In this document: positions 1 through 9,079 of the stretch, piece by piece | Layout: each line of letters starts with the position of its first letter | Position numbering within the stretch: position 1 is the stretch's first letter | From: an uncultured Acidimicrobiales bacterium | GTDB taxonomy: Bacteria; Actinomycetota; Acidimicrobiia; Acidimicrobiales; SZUA-35 | Assembly (NCBI GenBank): GCA_937922785.1 | Contig: CALAJQ010000022.1 | Span: 50,847 to 114,846 of the forward strand | Length of the DNA stretch: 64,000 nucleotides | Reading direction: 5' to 3' | Notes under the pieces: model-generated | Told to the model about the DNA's origin: nothing | The model's database searches: none | Seen by the model: the letters and a program-made list of their open reading frames with translations, nothing else | Program-made: the position numbers and the translations under genes

Positions 1-57
1 TTCGCAGCGCTCTTCGGTCGAGTCCCAGACTGGACAGCTGACTATCGATTGAAATAC

Positions 58-2424
58 CTAGAACGCAACAGCCAACACGTCGCTGACGGTTTCGGCGAAG
101 TGAAGTTCGATGCCTTCCCTTACGTTCTCGGGGATGTCGTCGGAGTCTTCCTTGTTGCCGATCGGCAAGATGACGTGCTTCACGCCAGCTCGGTGAGCGG
201 CAAGGACCTTCTCCTTAACGCCGCCAATTGGCAATACACGGCCATGCAATGTGACCTCGCCCGTCATCGCAACATCGTTGCGCATTGGCACCCCTCGAAG
301 GAGGCTGACAAAGGCGGTAGTCATCGTTACACCCGCTGACGGCCCATCCTTGGGGATGGCTCCGGCCGGGAAGTGAATATGGAATCGCCGGTCCAACTTG
401 CCCTTCAGACCAAGCTCTTCGGCATGGGCCTGGAGGTAAGACAATACGATCTGTCCCGACTCTTTCATGACATCGCCAAGCTGCCCAGTAAGCAACAAGG
501 CCGGCTCGCCTTCGCTAGACGACACCTCAACAAACAAGACATCTCCCCCGGCACCGGTAACCGCCAGGCCTGTTCCGACGCCGGGCACAGTTGCCCGATC
601 CGCAGGGTCTTCACGCATCGCAGTTCGGCCTAGCGCTGGGCGAAGGTCGTCCTCGGTGATCGTCACAGAGGCTTCGTCGGGGTTTCGAACGAGTTGACTA
701 ACAGCTCTGCGGACCAAACGATCCAAACGCTGCTCAAGTCGACGGACCCCAGACTCTCTGGTGTAGTCACCAACAATTGTGCGAATGATGTGTTCGCCAA
801 CCACAACTTCGTCGCTAGAGACGCCGTTGCGCTCCATCAGACGAGGCAGCAGATGATCGGTGGCGATAGAGACCTTCTCGTTCTCGGTGTAACCCTCAAT
901 CGAGATGATCTCCATTCGATCCAACAACGGCGCAGGAATAGTATCCAAGACGTTCGCAGTGGCGATGAATACAACCTCGCTTAGGTCAAGCTCGGTCTCC
1001 AAGTAGTTGTCTCGGAATGTGGAGTTCTGAGCGGGGTCAAGAACCTCAAGCAACGCAGCCGACGGGTCACCCTGCATGCCAGAACTGACTTTGTCGATCT
1101 CGTCCAACAAGATGACCGGGTTCATTGTTCCGGCGTCGATGAGTGCCCTGACGATGCGACCTGGCCTAGCGCCAACATAGGTGCGGCGGTGACCGCGGAT
1201 CTCCGCTTCGTCTCGAAGACCACCCAAAGACATACGAACAAACTCTCTGCCCATGGTCGCCGCAACCGATTCACCCAAGCTGGTCTTGCCAACTCCGGGC
1301 GGGCCAACGAGCGCAAGAATGGTTCCTCCGCCTCGACGCTTACTGGCCTGATCTTTGCTGCCAGAGACTGCTTTTTCAGAATCGGCATCAGTGTCGAGTC
1401 CTCGGTCCTGGCGCAACTTGCGCACAGCCAGGAACTCAATGATCCGCTCTTTAACCTTGTCTAGGCCGGTGTGATCTGCGTTAAGTCGAGCTTCGGCCGC
1501 CTCGAGGTCTAGCGCATCGGCGCTTCGTTCACCCCAGGGCAATTCGAACATCGTGTCTAGCCAGGTTCTGATCCAGCTTGACTCCATGCTTTGTTCACCG
1601 ACCTTTTCAAGCCGGTCCAGCTCCTTCTCCACAGCCGAAATGATCTTTTCAGGCATTGCGCCTTCGGCGAGGCGAGCCCTGTAGTCGGAAATGTCGTCGT
1701 CTTCAGACTCCCCGAGTTCCTTGCGAATCGAGGCAAGCTGGCGACGCAGGATGACTTCGCGCTGATCCTTCTCGAGCCCCTCGTTAACGTTGGAGCTGAT
1801 GTCGGAATTGACTTGTGCCTCAGCCAGAGCCTCTCGAGCCCAGGCCAACGCCTTGGTCAAGCGTTCGGTCACGTCGACGGTCTCAAAAAGCTCTAGACGG
1901 CGAGGCTCGGTCAGCTCGGGCCACCAGCCCAAGCTGTCAGCCAAGGCGCCCGGATCGGTGAGGCCGTCCAGCAGTCCGACCATGCGACCTCCGCCCATGA
2001 GGCGGAGCAGTTCTTGAGCAACGTGACGGTAGTCCTCGGCCAGCGCTTTGGCCTCGGCGGTCGGCGCAGCGTTTTCTAACTCAGCTATTGAGACAAGCAG
2101 GACGCCGTCTGCGCCCAGTTCTCCTTGACCAATACGGACCCTGCGAAGGCCTCGAAGTACAACCCCATTGCCCCCTCCAGGTAGCTGACCCTGCTGCTCG
2201 ATACGAACTACGAGACCTACAGAGCTGTAGTCACCACCGGTTTGAGGGACGGCTACCAGCTCGGCTGCCTGATCACCAGCGCGGGCAAGGGCAGCGTCAA
2301 AGGCGGCACGGGCGCCCGAGCTCTCGGCAGCAATTGTGACCACCATCTCGGGGAAGAAAATGCCCTGAGGCAGTGGAAGAAGTGGAAGTGTTGCGGTGTT
2401 AATACTTGACACGGGCGGGACCAT
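58..2424 (-). CDS. lon: ATP-dependent protease La (Lon)
   Basis: 788-aa ORF; Walker A GPPGVGKTSLGES, AAA+ motifs (LLDEIDK), C-terminal KDGPSAGVTMTTA catalytic Ser region and GEVTLHGRVLPIGGVKEK. Confidence 0.97.
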   Translation of the reverse strand: MVPPVSSINTATLPLLPLPQGIFFPEMVVTIAAESSGARAAFDAALARAGDQAAELVAVPQTGGDYSSVGLVVRIEQQGQLPGGGNGVVLRGLRRVRIGQGELGADGVLLVSIAELENAAPTAEAKALAEDYRHVAQELLRLMGGGRMVGLLDGLTDPGALADSLGWWPELTEPRRLELFETVDVTERLTKALAWAREALAEAQVNSDISSNVNEGLEKDQREVILRRQLASIRKELGESEDDDISDYRARLAEGAMPEKIISAVEKELDRLEKVGEQSMESSWIRTWLDTMFELPWGERSADALDLEAAEARLNADHTGLDKVKERIIEFLAVRKLRQDRGLDTDADSEKAVSGSKDQASKRRGGGTILALVGPPGVGKTSLGESVAATMGREFVRMSLGGLRDEAEIRGHRRTYVGARPGRIVRALIDAGTMNPVILLDEIDKVSSGMQGDPSAALLEVLDPAQNSTFRDNYLETELDLSEVVFIATANVLDTIPAPLLDRMEIISIEGYTENEKVSIATDHLLPRLMERNGVSSDEVVVGEHIIRTIVGDYTRESGVRRLEQRLDRLVRRAVSQLVRNPDEASVTITEDDLRPALGRTAMREDPADRATVPGVGTGLAVTGAGGDVLFVEVSSSEGEPALLLTGQLGDVMKESGQIVLSYLQAHAEELGLKGKLDRRFHIHFPAGAIPKDGPSAGVTMTTAFVSLLRGVPMRNDVAMTGEVTLHGRVLPIGGVKEKVLAAHRAGVKHVILPIGNKEDSDDIPENVREGIELHFAETVSDVLAVAF

Positions 2425-2520
2425 ATCCTTACTAGGTGTAATTGTTATTACAAGCTTACAACCAGATAGGCTGTCGACTTATTCCGGCCCCCTGTGAGAT
2501 CTGACACGATTCGATTAATC

Positions 2521-2629
2521 CGTTCTGTCTGCTGGGGGTGACAAAACCCCGAAAAGTCAGCTGTGGGTGACAACTATTGTCACCTGGGGCAGAAATTTGA
2601 GAGAATTGTCACCTGGGGCAGACAGAACG
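2521..2629. repeat. Nested inverted-repeat region between lon and MFS gene
   Basis: CGTTCTGTCTGC (2521-2532) is the exact reverse complement of GCAGACAGAACG (2618-2629); inside are two GGGTGACAA and two TTGTCACCTGGGGCAGA copies. Confidence 0.8.
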
Positions 2630-2672
2630 AACCCGAGCTACGGCCAATCGAAAGGCTCGATACCGTGACCCG

Positions 2673-3818
2673 GTGACCATTGGGCGAGCCGACATAACGA
2701 AGCTCACCTACGGCAAAGCAACCGTCAACACCGCCATTCGCTGGCTTCCGTTTTTTCTGCCGATACTGGCCGTTGCCTATGGCACGACCACGGCAACTCT
2801 CGCACTACTTCTCGGCTTGGCCGAGGCCGCTGGCTTAAGCACATTGTTTGTTGGCCGTTGGCTTGACGCCGGTCGCGAACGGCTTGTGATCGTTCTGGCT
2901 CTGGTGACCGTTGCTGTTTCTTCGGCGCTGGCACTGGTCGGCTCGATTTGGCTTTTCGCCGCAGCCCTGCTTTTGCTTGGCGCAGCCTCGGGCTTTGTCA
3001 CGGTGGGAGGTCACGCCTGGATATCGGCCCGGGTTCGGTTCGAACGGAGGGCTCGCTTCATTGGAATCTTCGAGATGTCTTGGGCGACAGCCCTGGTAGT
3101 TGGCGTACCCGTGGTTGCTTTACTGATTGACCGATTCAACTGGCGTGCCCCTTTCATCGCGGTTGCCATCGCTGCGCTTGGCGGCGCAGCCCTAATTGGC
3201 GCCATGACCGATGGCGAAGGTAACCAGCGGCGACCTCTGGCCAAGGCAGACAAGACACCGATCACAACCGACGCCTGGATGATAATCGCGCTGGCAGCGA
3301 TGATCGCTTTGGCCGGGCTTACCACAGTTGCGGTTGTGGGCACCTGGCTAGACCTAACCCTTGGAGTATCCACTGGCGGCGTTGGCCTGGTAGCAATCTC
3401 ATTCGGTCTGGCTGAACTGACCGCCACTTCTTCTTCATCGGTCTTTGCCGACAGGCTGGGCAAGCGTCGAACGATTCAGGCCTCGGTCCTAGTTACGTTG
3501 GCCGGTTTGGCCATTATTGCAACGGCTGGAAACTCGCTGTTTGTAGGGGTGGTCGGGCTGATCATCTTCTTCTTGGGTTTTGAATACTCAATCGTCACGT
3601 CGTTCTCGCTAGTCAGCGAAGCGATGCCGAAGTCGCGTGGTCGAGTTATGGGCGTCAGCAATGCGGTCAGCACGGGCGGTCGAGGCATCGGGGTTGGGTC
3701 GTCGGGATATCTTTATGACCGGTTCGACATAGGCGGGCCAGTCACCGTCTCGGTAGTCGCGGCCGTTATTGCGCTGGTGCTGCTGGCCCTAATTGGTAAG
3801 CGACGCAGCGATCTCTAA
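2673..3818 (+). CDS. MFS transporter
   Basis: 381 aa, multiple hydrophobic helices, MFS-like repeat (FADRLGKRRTIQASV). Confidence 0.85.
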   Translation: MTIGRADITKLTYGKATVNTAIRWLPFFLPILAVAYGTTTATLALLLGLAEAAGLSTLFVGRWLDAGRERLVIVLALVTVAVSSALALVGSIWLFAAALLLLGAASGFVTVGGHAWISARVRFERRARFIGIFEMSWATALVVGVPVVALLIDRFNWRAPFIAVAIAALGGAALIGAMTDGEGNQRRPLAKADKTPITTDAWMIIALAAMIALAGLTTVAVVGTWLDLTLGVSTGGVGLVAISFGLAELTATSSSSVFADRLGKRRTIQASVLVTLAGLAIIATAGNSLFVGVVGLIIFFLGFEYSIVTSFSLVSEAMPKSRGRVMGVSNAVSTGGRGIGVGSSGYLYDRFDIGGPVTVSVVAAVIALVLLALIGKRRSDL

Positions 3819-5098
3819 CTGACTTGTTGGGCAATCGCGATCTCGTCGATCGCGCCTGGTATCGGCAGTTGCCAAAATGTCTGCGCGCCGGGTGACCAGA
3901 ACATCAACGAGTCAGATTCGGCATCGGCCATCACCCAGCTTCCTGACACCGAGTCAAACGCCGCAGCGGTGAACGGTTCGCCGCTGAACTGATGGGCAAC
4001 ATTCCATTCGCCGGTTGAGACATCTACCAATGTCTGTGTTTCGCTGCCGTCATCAAGCACCAAAAGCGAGAATCCATCGTCACTCATCACAATTGAAGAG
4101 CTTGAAAACGAAAGCGGAACATCAAGCGCAACTTCGGGCCTGGACAAGTCTTGAAGATTTATTCGGAAGTAAGAACAATTCTCAAACAGAGCCACGCAGC
4201 GCTCTACGATTGCTGCGCTTTGACTTGCGGCGAACACCCGTCTTGAACCAAGACTTACCAGGCCGTCATCAGTCTTTCGATGAATCTCACCGTTCAACCT
4301 GACGAAGATCTTGTCGTCCACAACTGTCACTTCGGACCCGGCGGGCAATAGGTCAAGATCGGGTTCGCCAAAGACTTCGACCACCTGGTCTCGAGCGCTA
4401 GGAAAATGAACGCCTTGGGGAACCAAGCGGATCTCTGGCACCGGTGTTGAAGAGCTGATCACCTCGGTGGCGGCCACAATCGCTGTTGGCGTGGCAACTT
4501 CAAACCCGAGGCTCGAGTTCGACAGCAGCAGGTCTACCCCACCGGTGGTCGAGATTGATCGGAGAAACCGCTCCTCATGGACGATCAGCTTTCCTGCGAC
4601 TAGCGCCATAGATCTCCCGTCTCGCCCGGCTTCGGCTCGCGCTTGGGACGACGCTGTTACTGGCAGCTCGATGCGGTGGGACGTATCGTTTTCCGGATCT
4701 ATCACCAAGACCGAAGAACCTTGGCGAATTGCTACTGCCCGGCCTATGCCTCCAAATTCCTCCAGAGGCCAAACCATGTCTTGGTGAGTCAGCTGGTTCG
4801 GCTGGCTAGTGACAAGAGGCTGGTTAGCATCTTCAGCAGCCGAGGTCGTGGGCGCACTGGGCGTTGTCGTCGTAGCAAATCCCAAGCTCGGTGATGTTGT
4901 GGGCGCTGGTGCTGCGTCTTCAGAGGGCAGATTCCCTCGAGCGATCACAAACAGAACAGCTGCGGCCAGTCCTAGTATCGCCATCATCCAGCGGGGAACT
5001 CCGCCTCTGGTCAGCTCAGCCGAAGTCTCTACCGAGCCACCGTCGCCGAGCCCGCCCATTGAACTCTGTTGGGTGCTGTCTTCGAACTCATAGGCCAT
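3815..5098 (-). CDS. Hypothetical membrane-anchored protein (single TM near N-terminus, Pro/Thr-rich linker, possible beta-propeller ectodomain)
   Basis: RWMMAILGLAAAVLFVIARG TM segment, then TTTTPSAPTTSA linker; no recognised family. Confidence 0.7.
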   Translation of the reverse strand: MAYEFEDSTQQSSMGGLGDGGSVETSAELTRGGVPRWMMAILGLAAAVLFVIARGNLPSEDAAPAPTTSPSLGFATTTTPSAPTTSAAEDANQPLVTSQPNQLTHQDMVWPLEEFGGIGRAVAIRQGSSVLVIDPENDTSHRIELPVTASSQARAEAGRDGRSMALVAGKLIVHEERFLRSISTTGGVDLLLSNSSLGFEVATPTAIVAATEVISSSTPVPEIRLVPQGVHFPSARDQVVEVFGEPDLDLLPAGSEVTVVDDKIFVRLNGEIHRKTDDGLVSLGSRRVFAASQSAAIVERCVALFENCSYFRINLQDLSRPEVALDVPLSFSSSSIVMSDDGFSLLVLDDGSETQTLVDVSTGEWNVAHQFSGEPFTAAAFDSVSGSWVMADAESDSLMFWSPGAQTFWQLPIPGAIDEIAIAQQVS

Positions 5099-5182
5099 CG
5101 GAGAGACGATGGTAACCCAGAGCTTTGCACATCCTCAGATCGCTCAACTAGGTTCTGATTACAGCCTAGCTCTGGGGGCAAA

Positions 5183-6397
5183 GTGGCATACGAAACCGAT
5201 CACATCGACTCTGACCTGGTTACGGACTGGATTAACGACTGGGACTGGCTTGACCCAAACTGGGGTCCGAATGCCATTGAAATATGGAACTCCGTTCGTG
5301 AGGAGTGCCCAATGGCCTCTACTGAACGCTATGGACGCGCCTTCATGCCGGTCACCATGGAGGCCGTTTCCCAGGTTGCCAATGACACCGAGAACTTCTC
5401 CTCAGTTTGGGTTGGACTGGCACGGCCCGATGCCCCTCGCCAGCCCGCTCCCCCAATAACCTCAGATCCACCTGACCATAAGGACCATCGACGCCTTCTG
5501 TTGCCAGCGTTTAACCCGCGCCGGGTCGCCGCTATGGAACAAGAGTTACGCGAGTACTGCCGTGGCCTGATTGCTCAGCTAGAGGGACTTGAATTTGCCG
5601 ACGCCGCAGAGCAGTACACGCAACACATCCCGGTGCACGGCATCTGCCAACTAACTGGCATCCCCGAAGAAGACGCTGACCTCTTCAGAGACTGGATCTA
5701 CCGTAACTTCCAGCTAGGTCCGAAGGACAACGCGGTTCGGACCCAGGTCTACACCGAGATGACCGCCTACATCGACGCACTGTTGCAGGACCGCTTGGAC
5801 AACCCGACCGATGACATGCTCACAGGCATTGCAAATGCCGAGATCGATGGCAAAGAGGTCGAATGGCAACTCAAAGTGGGCTACGTCCGCCTACTAATTG
5901 TCGCTGGGATCGACACAACTTGGAGTGCCCTGGGCTCGGGGCTTTGGCACTTCGCTCAGAACAATGACGAGGTGGCCCGCCTGGTGGCGGTTCCCGACGA
6001 CGACTTGTTGTGGCAAACCGCCAGCGAAGAAGTGCTTCGCTATTACGCGCCGGTCACGATGGCCCGCAAAGTCGTGGCCGCAACCGAGGTTGCCGGCTGT
6101 CCTGTGTACCCCGGTGACCAGATGCTGGCCACCCTTCCCGCCGCCAACCATGACCCGGCGGCGTTCGACTCACCTGAGGTGTTTGACATCACCCGAACAA
6201 AGAACCGTCACCTCGCTTTCGGTCTTGGCATCCACCGGTGCGTCGGCTCAAACCTCGCCCGTATGGAGCTTCTAGTTGGCATTCAGGAATGGCTACGAGC
6301 GTTCCCCAACTACAGCCTTGATCCAAACAATGAAACCACGTGGGCTCCCGGACAAATCCGAGGACCTCGCGGCATTCCGGTTAAGTTGAACCGCTGA
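5183..6397 (+). CDS. Cytochrome P450
   Basis: GTG start; I-helix AGIDTTWS, EEVLRY (ExxR), heme loop FGLGIHRCVGSNLARMEL. Confidence 0.95.
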   Translation: MAYETDHIDSDLVTDWINDWDWLDPNWGPNAIEIWNSVREECPMASTERYGRAFMPVTMEAVSQVANDTENFSSVWVGLARPDAPRQPAPPITSDPPDHKDHRRLLLPAFNPRRVAAMEQELREYCRGLIAQLEGLEFADAAEQYTQHIPVHGICQLTGIPEEDADLFRDWIYRNFQLGPKDNAVRTQVYTEMTAYIDALLQDRLDNPTDDMLTGIANAEIDGKEVEWQLKVGYVRLLIVAGIDTTWSALGSGLWHFAQNNDEVARLVAVPDDDLLWQTASEEVLRYYAPVTMARKVVAATEVAGCPVYPGDQMLATLPAANHDPAAFDSPEVFDITRTKNRHLAFGLGIHRCVGSNLARMELLVGIQEWLRAFPNYSLDPNNETTWAPGQIRGPRGIPVKLNR

Positions 6398-6456
6398 ACT
6401 CGACTAACTCTGACTCGAACAAGGCCGGCCGCGTCTGGCTCGTAATAGCGCTGGTT

Positions 6457-7623
6457 ATGGCCACAACCGCTGTGGCCCAAGCCTTCGGCCGCTTCACTTG
6501 GGGAGTGGTTCTTCCCGACGCTCGGGATGACATTCTTGGCGGCTCGAACACGTTGGCCGGATTCTTCGCAACTCTGAATGTGGCCGCCTACTTACTCGGA
6601 ACCCTTGCCGTCTCGTGGATGGCGTCGCGGCTCACTTTGATACGACTGATGCGGTTGGGCCTGATCCTTTCGACCGCGGCATTAGGGCTGGCGTCGTTTA
6701 CTTCGTCGGCACCAGTGCTGGCCTTTTCTCTGTTTGTGATGGGACTCGGCGGGGCTTGCATCTGGATACCGTCACCGGCGCTTGCCGCCCGAGTGCTGCC
6801 ACCAAATCGGGCCGGGTTGGCTGTTGGCTTCATGGGCTCCGGTATCGGGATCGGTATTGTCTTCGCAGGCCAGCTCGCCCGATACCTCGATAAACAAGCT
6901 AGTGGGGACCAGATTTGGCAAACCATGTACCGGATCGAGTTTGCAATAGCGCTTGTCGTACTGGCGGCGACTTTCATATTTCTCCGCGCTACCGATGACA
7001 AGCCATCTGCTGCGGGCGGTTTCGGAGGATTCACTGCTCTCAAGACCGTGCCCGGCTGGTTACCGGCGATCCTGGCGTACGCCTCCTTTGGCTTTGCCTA
7101 CATCTTGGTGATCGGCTTTCTAGTTGCCCGCTTGGAGGGCGATTCGGGATTCTCCGCAGGTCAGGCCGCCACGATGTTCTCGGTGGTCGGGGTCGCAACG
7201 ATTGTTGGTGGTCTCTCACTAGGGTCGCTGTCAGACCGGATCGGCAGACGGATCACTCTGACCACCTCATTCTTGATCTTCGCCATCTGCACGTTGGGAA
7301 TTCTCACAGGTCGCCAGCCGCTGGTAACAATCGCCTGCTTCGGCGTCGGAGCGATGTTCTCGGGAATGCCCGGGCTGATCATCGCTCACATAGTGGCCAA
7401 CACCAACGCGACCACCTACGGCCCTGCGTTCAGCGCAGCAACTTTGGCCTTTGGAGGCGCGCAAGTGGTCTCACCCCAGATTGGCGGGGCGCTGGCCGAC
7501 TCACTCGACTCATTCACTTGGGTGTTTGCATTAGCCTCAGCGGTGGCAATCGGAGGGGCGATCGCCGCCTCACGGATGCCAGCGGACAGTATCTCTCGGT
7601 CTACTACTCAGCCCAGGCCTTGA
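6457..7623 (+). CDS. MFS transporter (start may be upstream because TM1 is clipped)
   Basis: 388 aa; hydrophobic; GSLSDRIGRRITLTTSF MFS motif; the upstream in-frame sequence extends the first helix without an ATG/GTG/TTG. Confidence 0.85.
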   Translation: MATTAVAQAFGRFTWGVVLPDARDDILGGSNTLAGFFATLNVAAYLLGTLAVSWMASRLTLIRLMRLGLILSTAALGLASFTSSAPVLAFSLFVMGLGGACIWIPSPALAARVLPPNRAGLAVGFMGSGIGIGIVFAGQLARYLDKQASGDQIWQTMYRIEFAIALVVLAATFIFLRATDDKPSAAGGFGGFTALKTVPGWLPAILAYASFGFAYILVIGFLVARLEGDSGFSAGQAATMFSVVGVATIVGGLSLGSLSDRIGRRITLTTSFLIFAICTLGILTGRQPLVTIACFGVGAMFSGMPGLIIAHIVANTNATTYGPAFSAATLAFGGAQVVSPQIGGALADSLDSFTWVFALASAVAIGGAIAASRMPADSISRSTTQPRP

Positions 7624-8641
7624 CCTTTTCGATGAGGTCAAGCGTGTTCTCACCAATCGGCGTGATGGACAGACGAGTTACACCAGCCTCGCGGTAGGCC
7701 TCAATTCGCTCACGCACAAAACCTTCGTCACCGGCCATGGTAGTGGCTTCGAGGTAGTCCTCTGGGATGAGCGCTTCGGCTTCGCCGCGGTGGCCGCTCA
7801 AGTAAAGGTCCTGGATCTTTTCCGCCGCATCGCCGTAGCCGTACTTCTGGAACAAAGTGTTGTAGAAGTTCTTGCCCTTGGCTCCCATGCCCCCGACATA
7901 CAACGCAGTCATGCCGCGGCTGCCATCTCGGATCTGCTTGGCAGTGGCCTTGTCGCAAATTGAAACTACGCCTCCGGCAACCATTTCAAGCTCGCCAAGT
8001 GACTCGTCACGGGCGGCCTTGCCGATGGCGAGATCCTCGGCCCAAACGTCGTTGGCCTTTTCAGGGTGGAAGAAGATTGGCAGCCACCCTTCGGCCTTTT
8101 CCGCAGTCATCTGCACGTTCTTGGGCCCCAGTGATGCCACATAGATTGGAATAGATTCCCGCACCGGGCGATTGATCAGTTTCAGACTCTTGCCAAGCCC
8201 GGTTCCCTGATCAGCCGGGAGAGGAAGCTGGTAGTAACGGCCGTCGTATTCAACCTTTTCGCGCTTCCAAACCTGGCGACAAATGTCAATGATTTCCTTT
8301 GTGCGACCGATTGGGGCGTCGTACTTCACACCATGCCAACCCTCGATTACCTGCGGGCCCGAGGCACCGAGACCCAGCACACATCGACCGCCCGATAGGG
8401 CATCGATGCCGGCAGCTGTCATGCCGATAAGGGTTGGCGTGCGGGAGTAAAGGGGCAGAATGCCAGCACAAATTTCCATGCGTTCGGTAACAGCGGCCAA
8501 GTAGCCCATAAGGCTGACAGCGTCGAAGCTATACAACTCAGCCACCCAAACCATGTCGACACCAGCCGACTCATAGTCACGGGCTGTTTGAGCAGTGGCC
8601 TGGGGGTCGCCACCATAGTTAAGAGTCATGCTGAGCTTCAT
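7604..8641 (-). CDS. LLM-class (F420-type) oxidoreductase
   Basis: MKLSMTLNYGGDPQATAQTARDYESAGVDMVWVAELY...GRCVLGLGASGPQVIEGWHG, typical luciferase-like TIM barrel; internal Met of the ORF used as start. Confidence 0.9.
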   Translation of the reverse strand: MKLSMTLNYGGDPQATAQTARDYESAGVDMVWVAELYSFDAVSLMGYLAAVTERMEICAGILPLYSRTPTLIGMTAAGIDALSGGRCVLGLGASGPQVIEGWHGVKYDAPIGRTKEIIDICRQVWKREKVEYDGRYYQLPLPADQGTGLGKSLKLINRPVRESIPIYVASLGPKNVQMTAEKAEGWLPIFFHPEKANDVWAEDLAIGKAARDESLGELEMVAGGVVSICDKATAKQIRDGSRGMTALYVGGMGAKGKNFYNTLFQKYGYGDAAEKIQDLYLSGHRGEAEALIPEDYLEATTMAGDEGFVRERIEAYREAGVTRLSITPIGENTLDLIEKVKAWAE

Positions 8642-8706
8642 CCCGAAAGCATGGCCGAAACCCACCCGAGGGGCAAAACGACGCGTCCGTCCAGTGTTTT
8701 GTCCAT

Positions 8707-8748
8707 ACTTTTGTTAATACTGTGGCCACTTTTGTTAATACTGTGGCC
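8707..8748 (+). repeat. Perfect 2 x 21-bp tandem repeat ACTTTTGTTAATACTGTGGCC immediately upstream of the 8750 ATG
   Basis: Read directly: 8707-8727 and 8728-8748 identical. Confidence 0.95.
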
Positions 8749-8749
8749 C

Positions 8750-9055
8750 ATGATCATCGTTCAGGGAACATTCACGGTTGAGCCGGACCAGCGAGAGGCC
8801 TATCTCGCTCAGACGTTTGAGATGCAGCAGATCAGTCGGGCTGAAAAGGGCTGCATCGAGTACGTGTTTGCTGCAGATCCACTAGAAGCCAACCGCGTGT
8901 TGTTGTCCGAACGCTGGGAGACCAGGGCTGACCTTGATGACCACATCACGGCGCTAAACATCCGACGCGACGCAGCACGCGAAGCGGGCGAAACCCAGAT
9001 TCAGCCGATCGAGCGCAGCGTTGTGTTCTTCGAAGGCACTCAGTTCCAGCTCTGA
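8750..9055 (+). CDS. Putative quinol monooxygenase / ABM-domain protein
   Basis: MIIVQGTFTVEPDQREAYLAQTFEMQQISRAEKGCIEYVFAADP...LLSERWETRADLDDHI, typical antibiotic biosynthesis monooxygenase fold sequence; ORF-track start 8588 considered too early. Confidence 0.85.
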   Translation: MIIVQGTFTVEPDQREAYLAQTFEMQQISRAEKGCIEYVFAADPLEANRVLLSERWETRADLDDHITALNIRRDAAREAGETQIQPIERSVVFFEGTQFQL

Positions 9056-9079
9056 GCAAAACGCCAAACCCTCTCGTGG

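Noticed and set aside
1-57. Possible RNA gene or gene end at the left edge
   Set aside because: Too short and no cloverleaf or conserved motif recognised.
8588-8749. N-terminal extension with a duplicated hydrophobic LLLILWP segment in the ABM ORF
   Set aside because: Arises from the 21-bp tandem repeat and overlaps the divergent LLM gene start; the ABM domain begins right at Met 8750.
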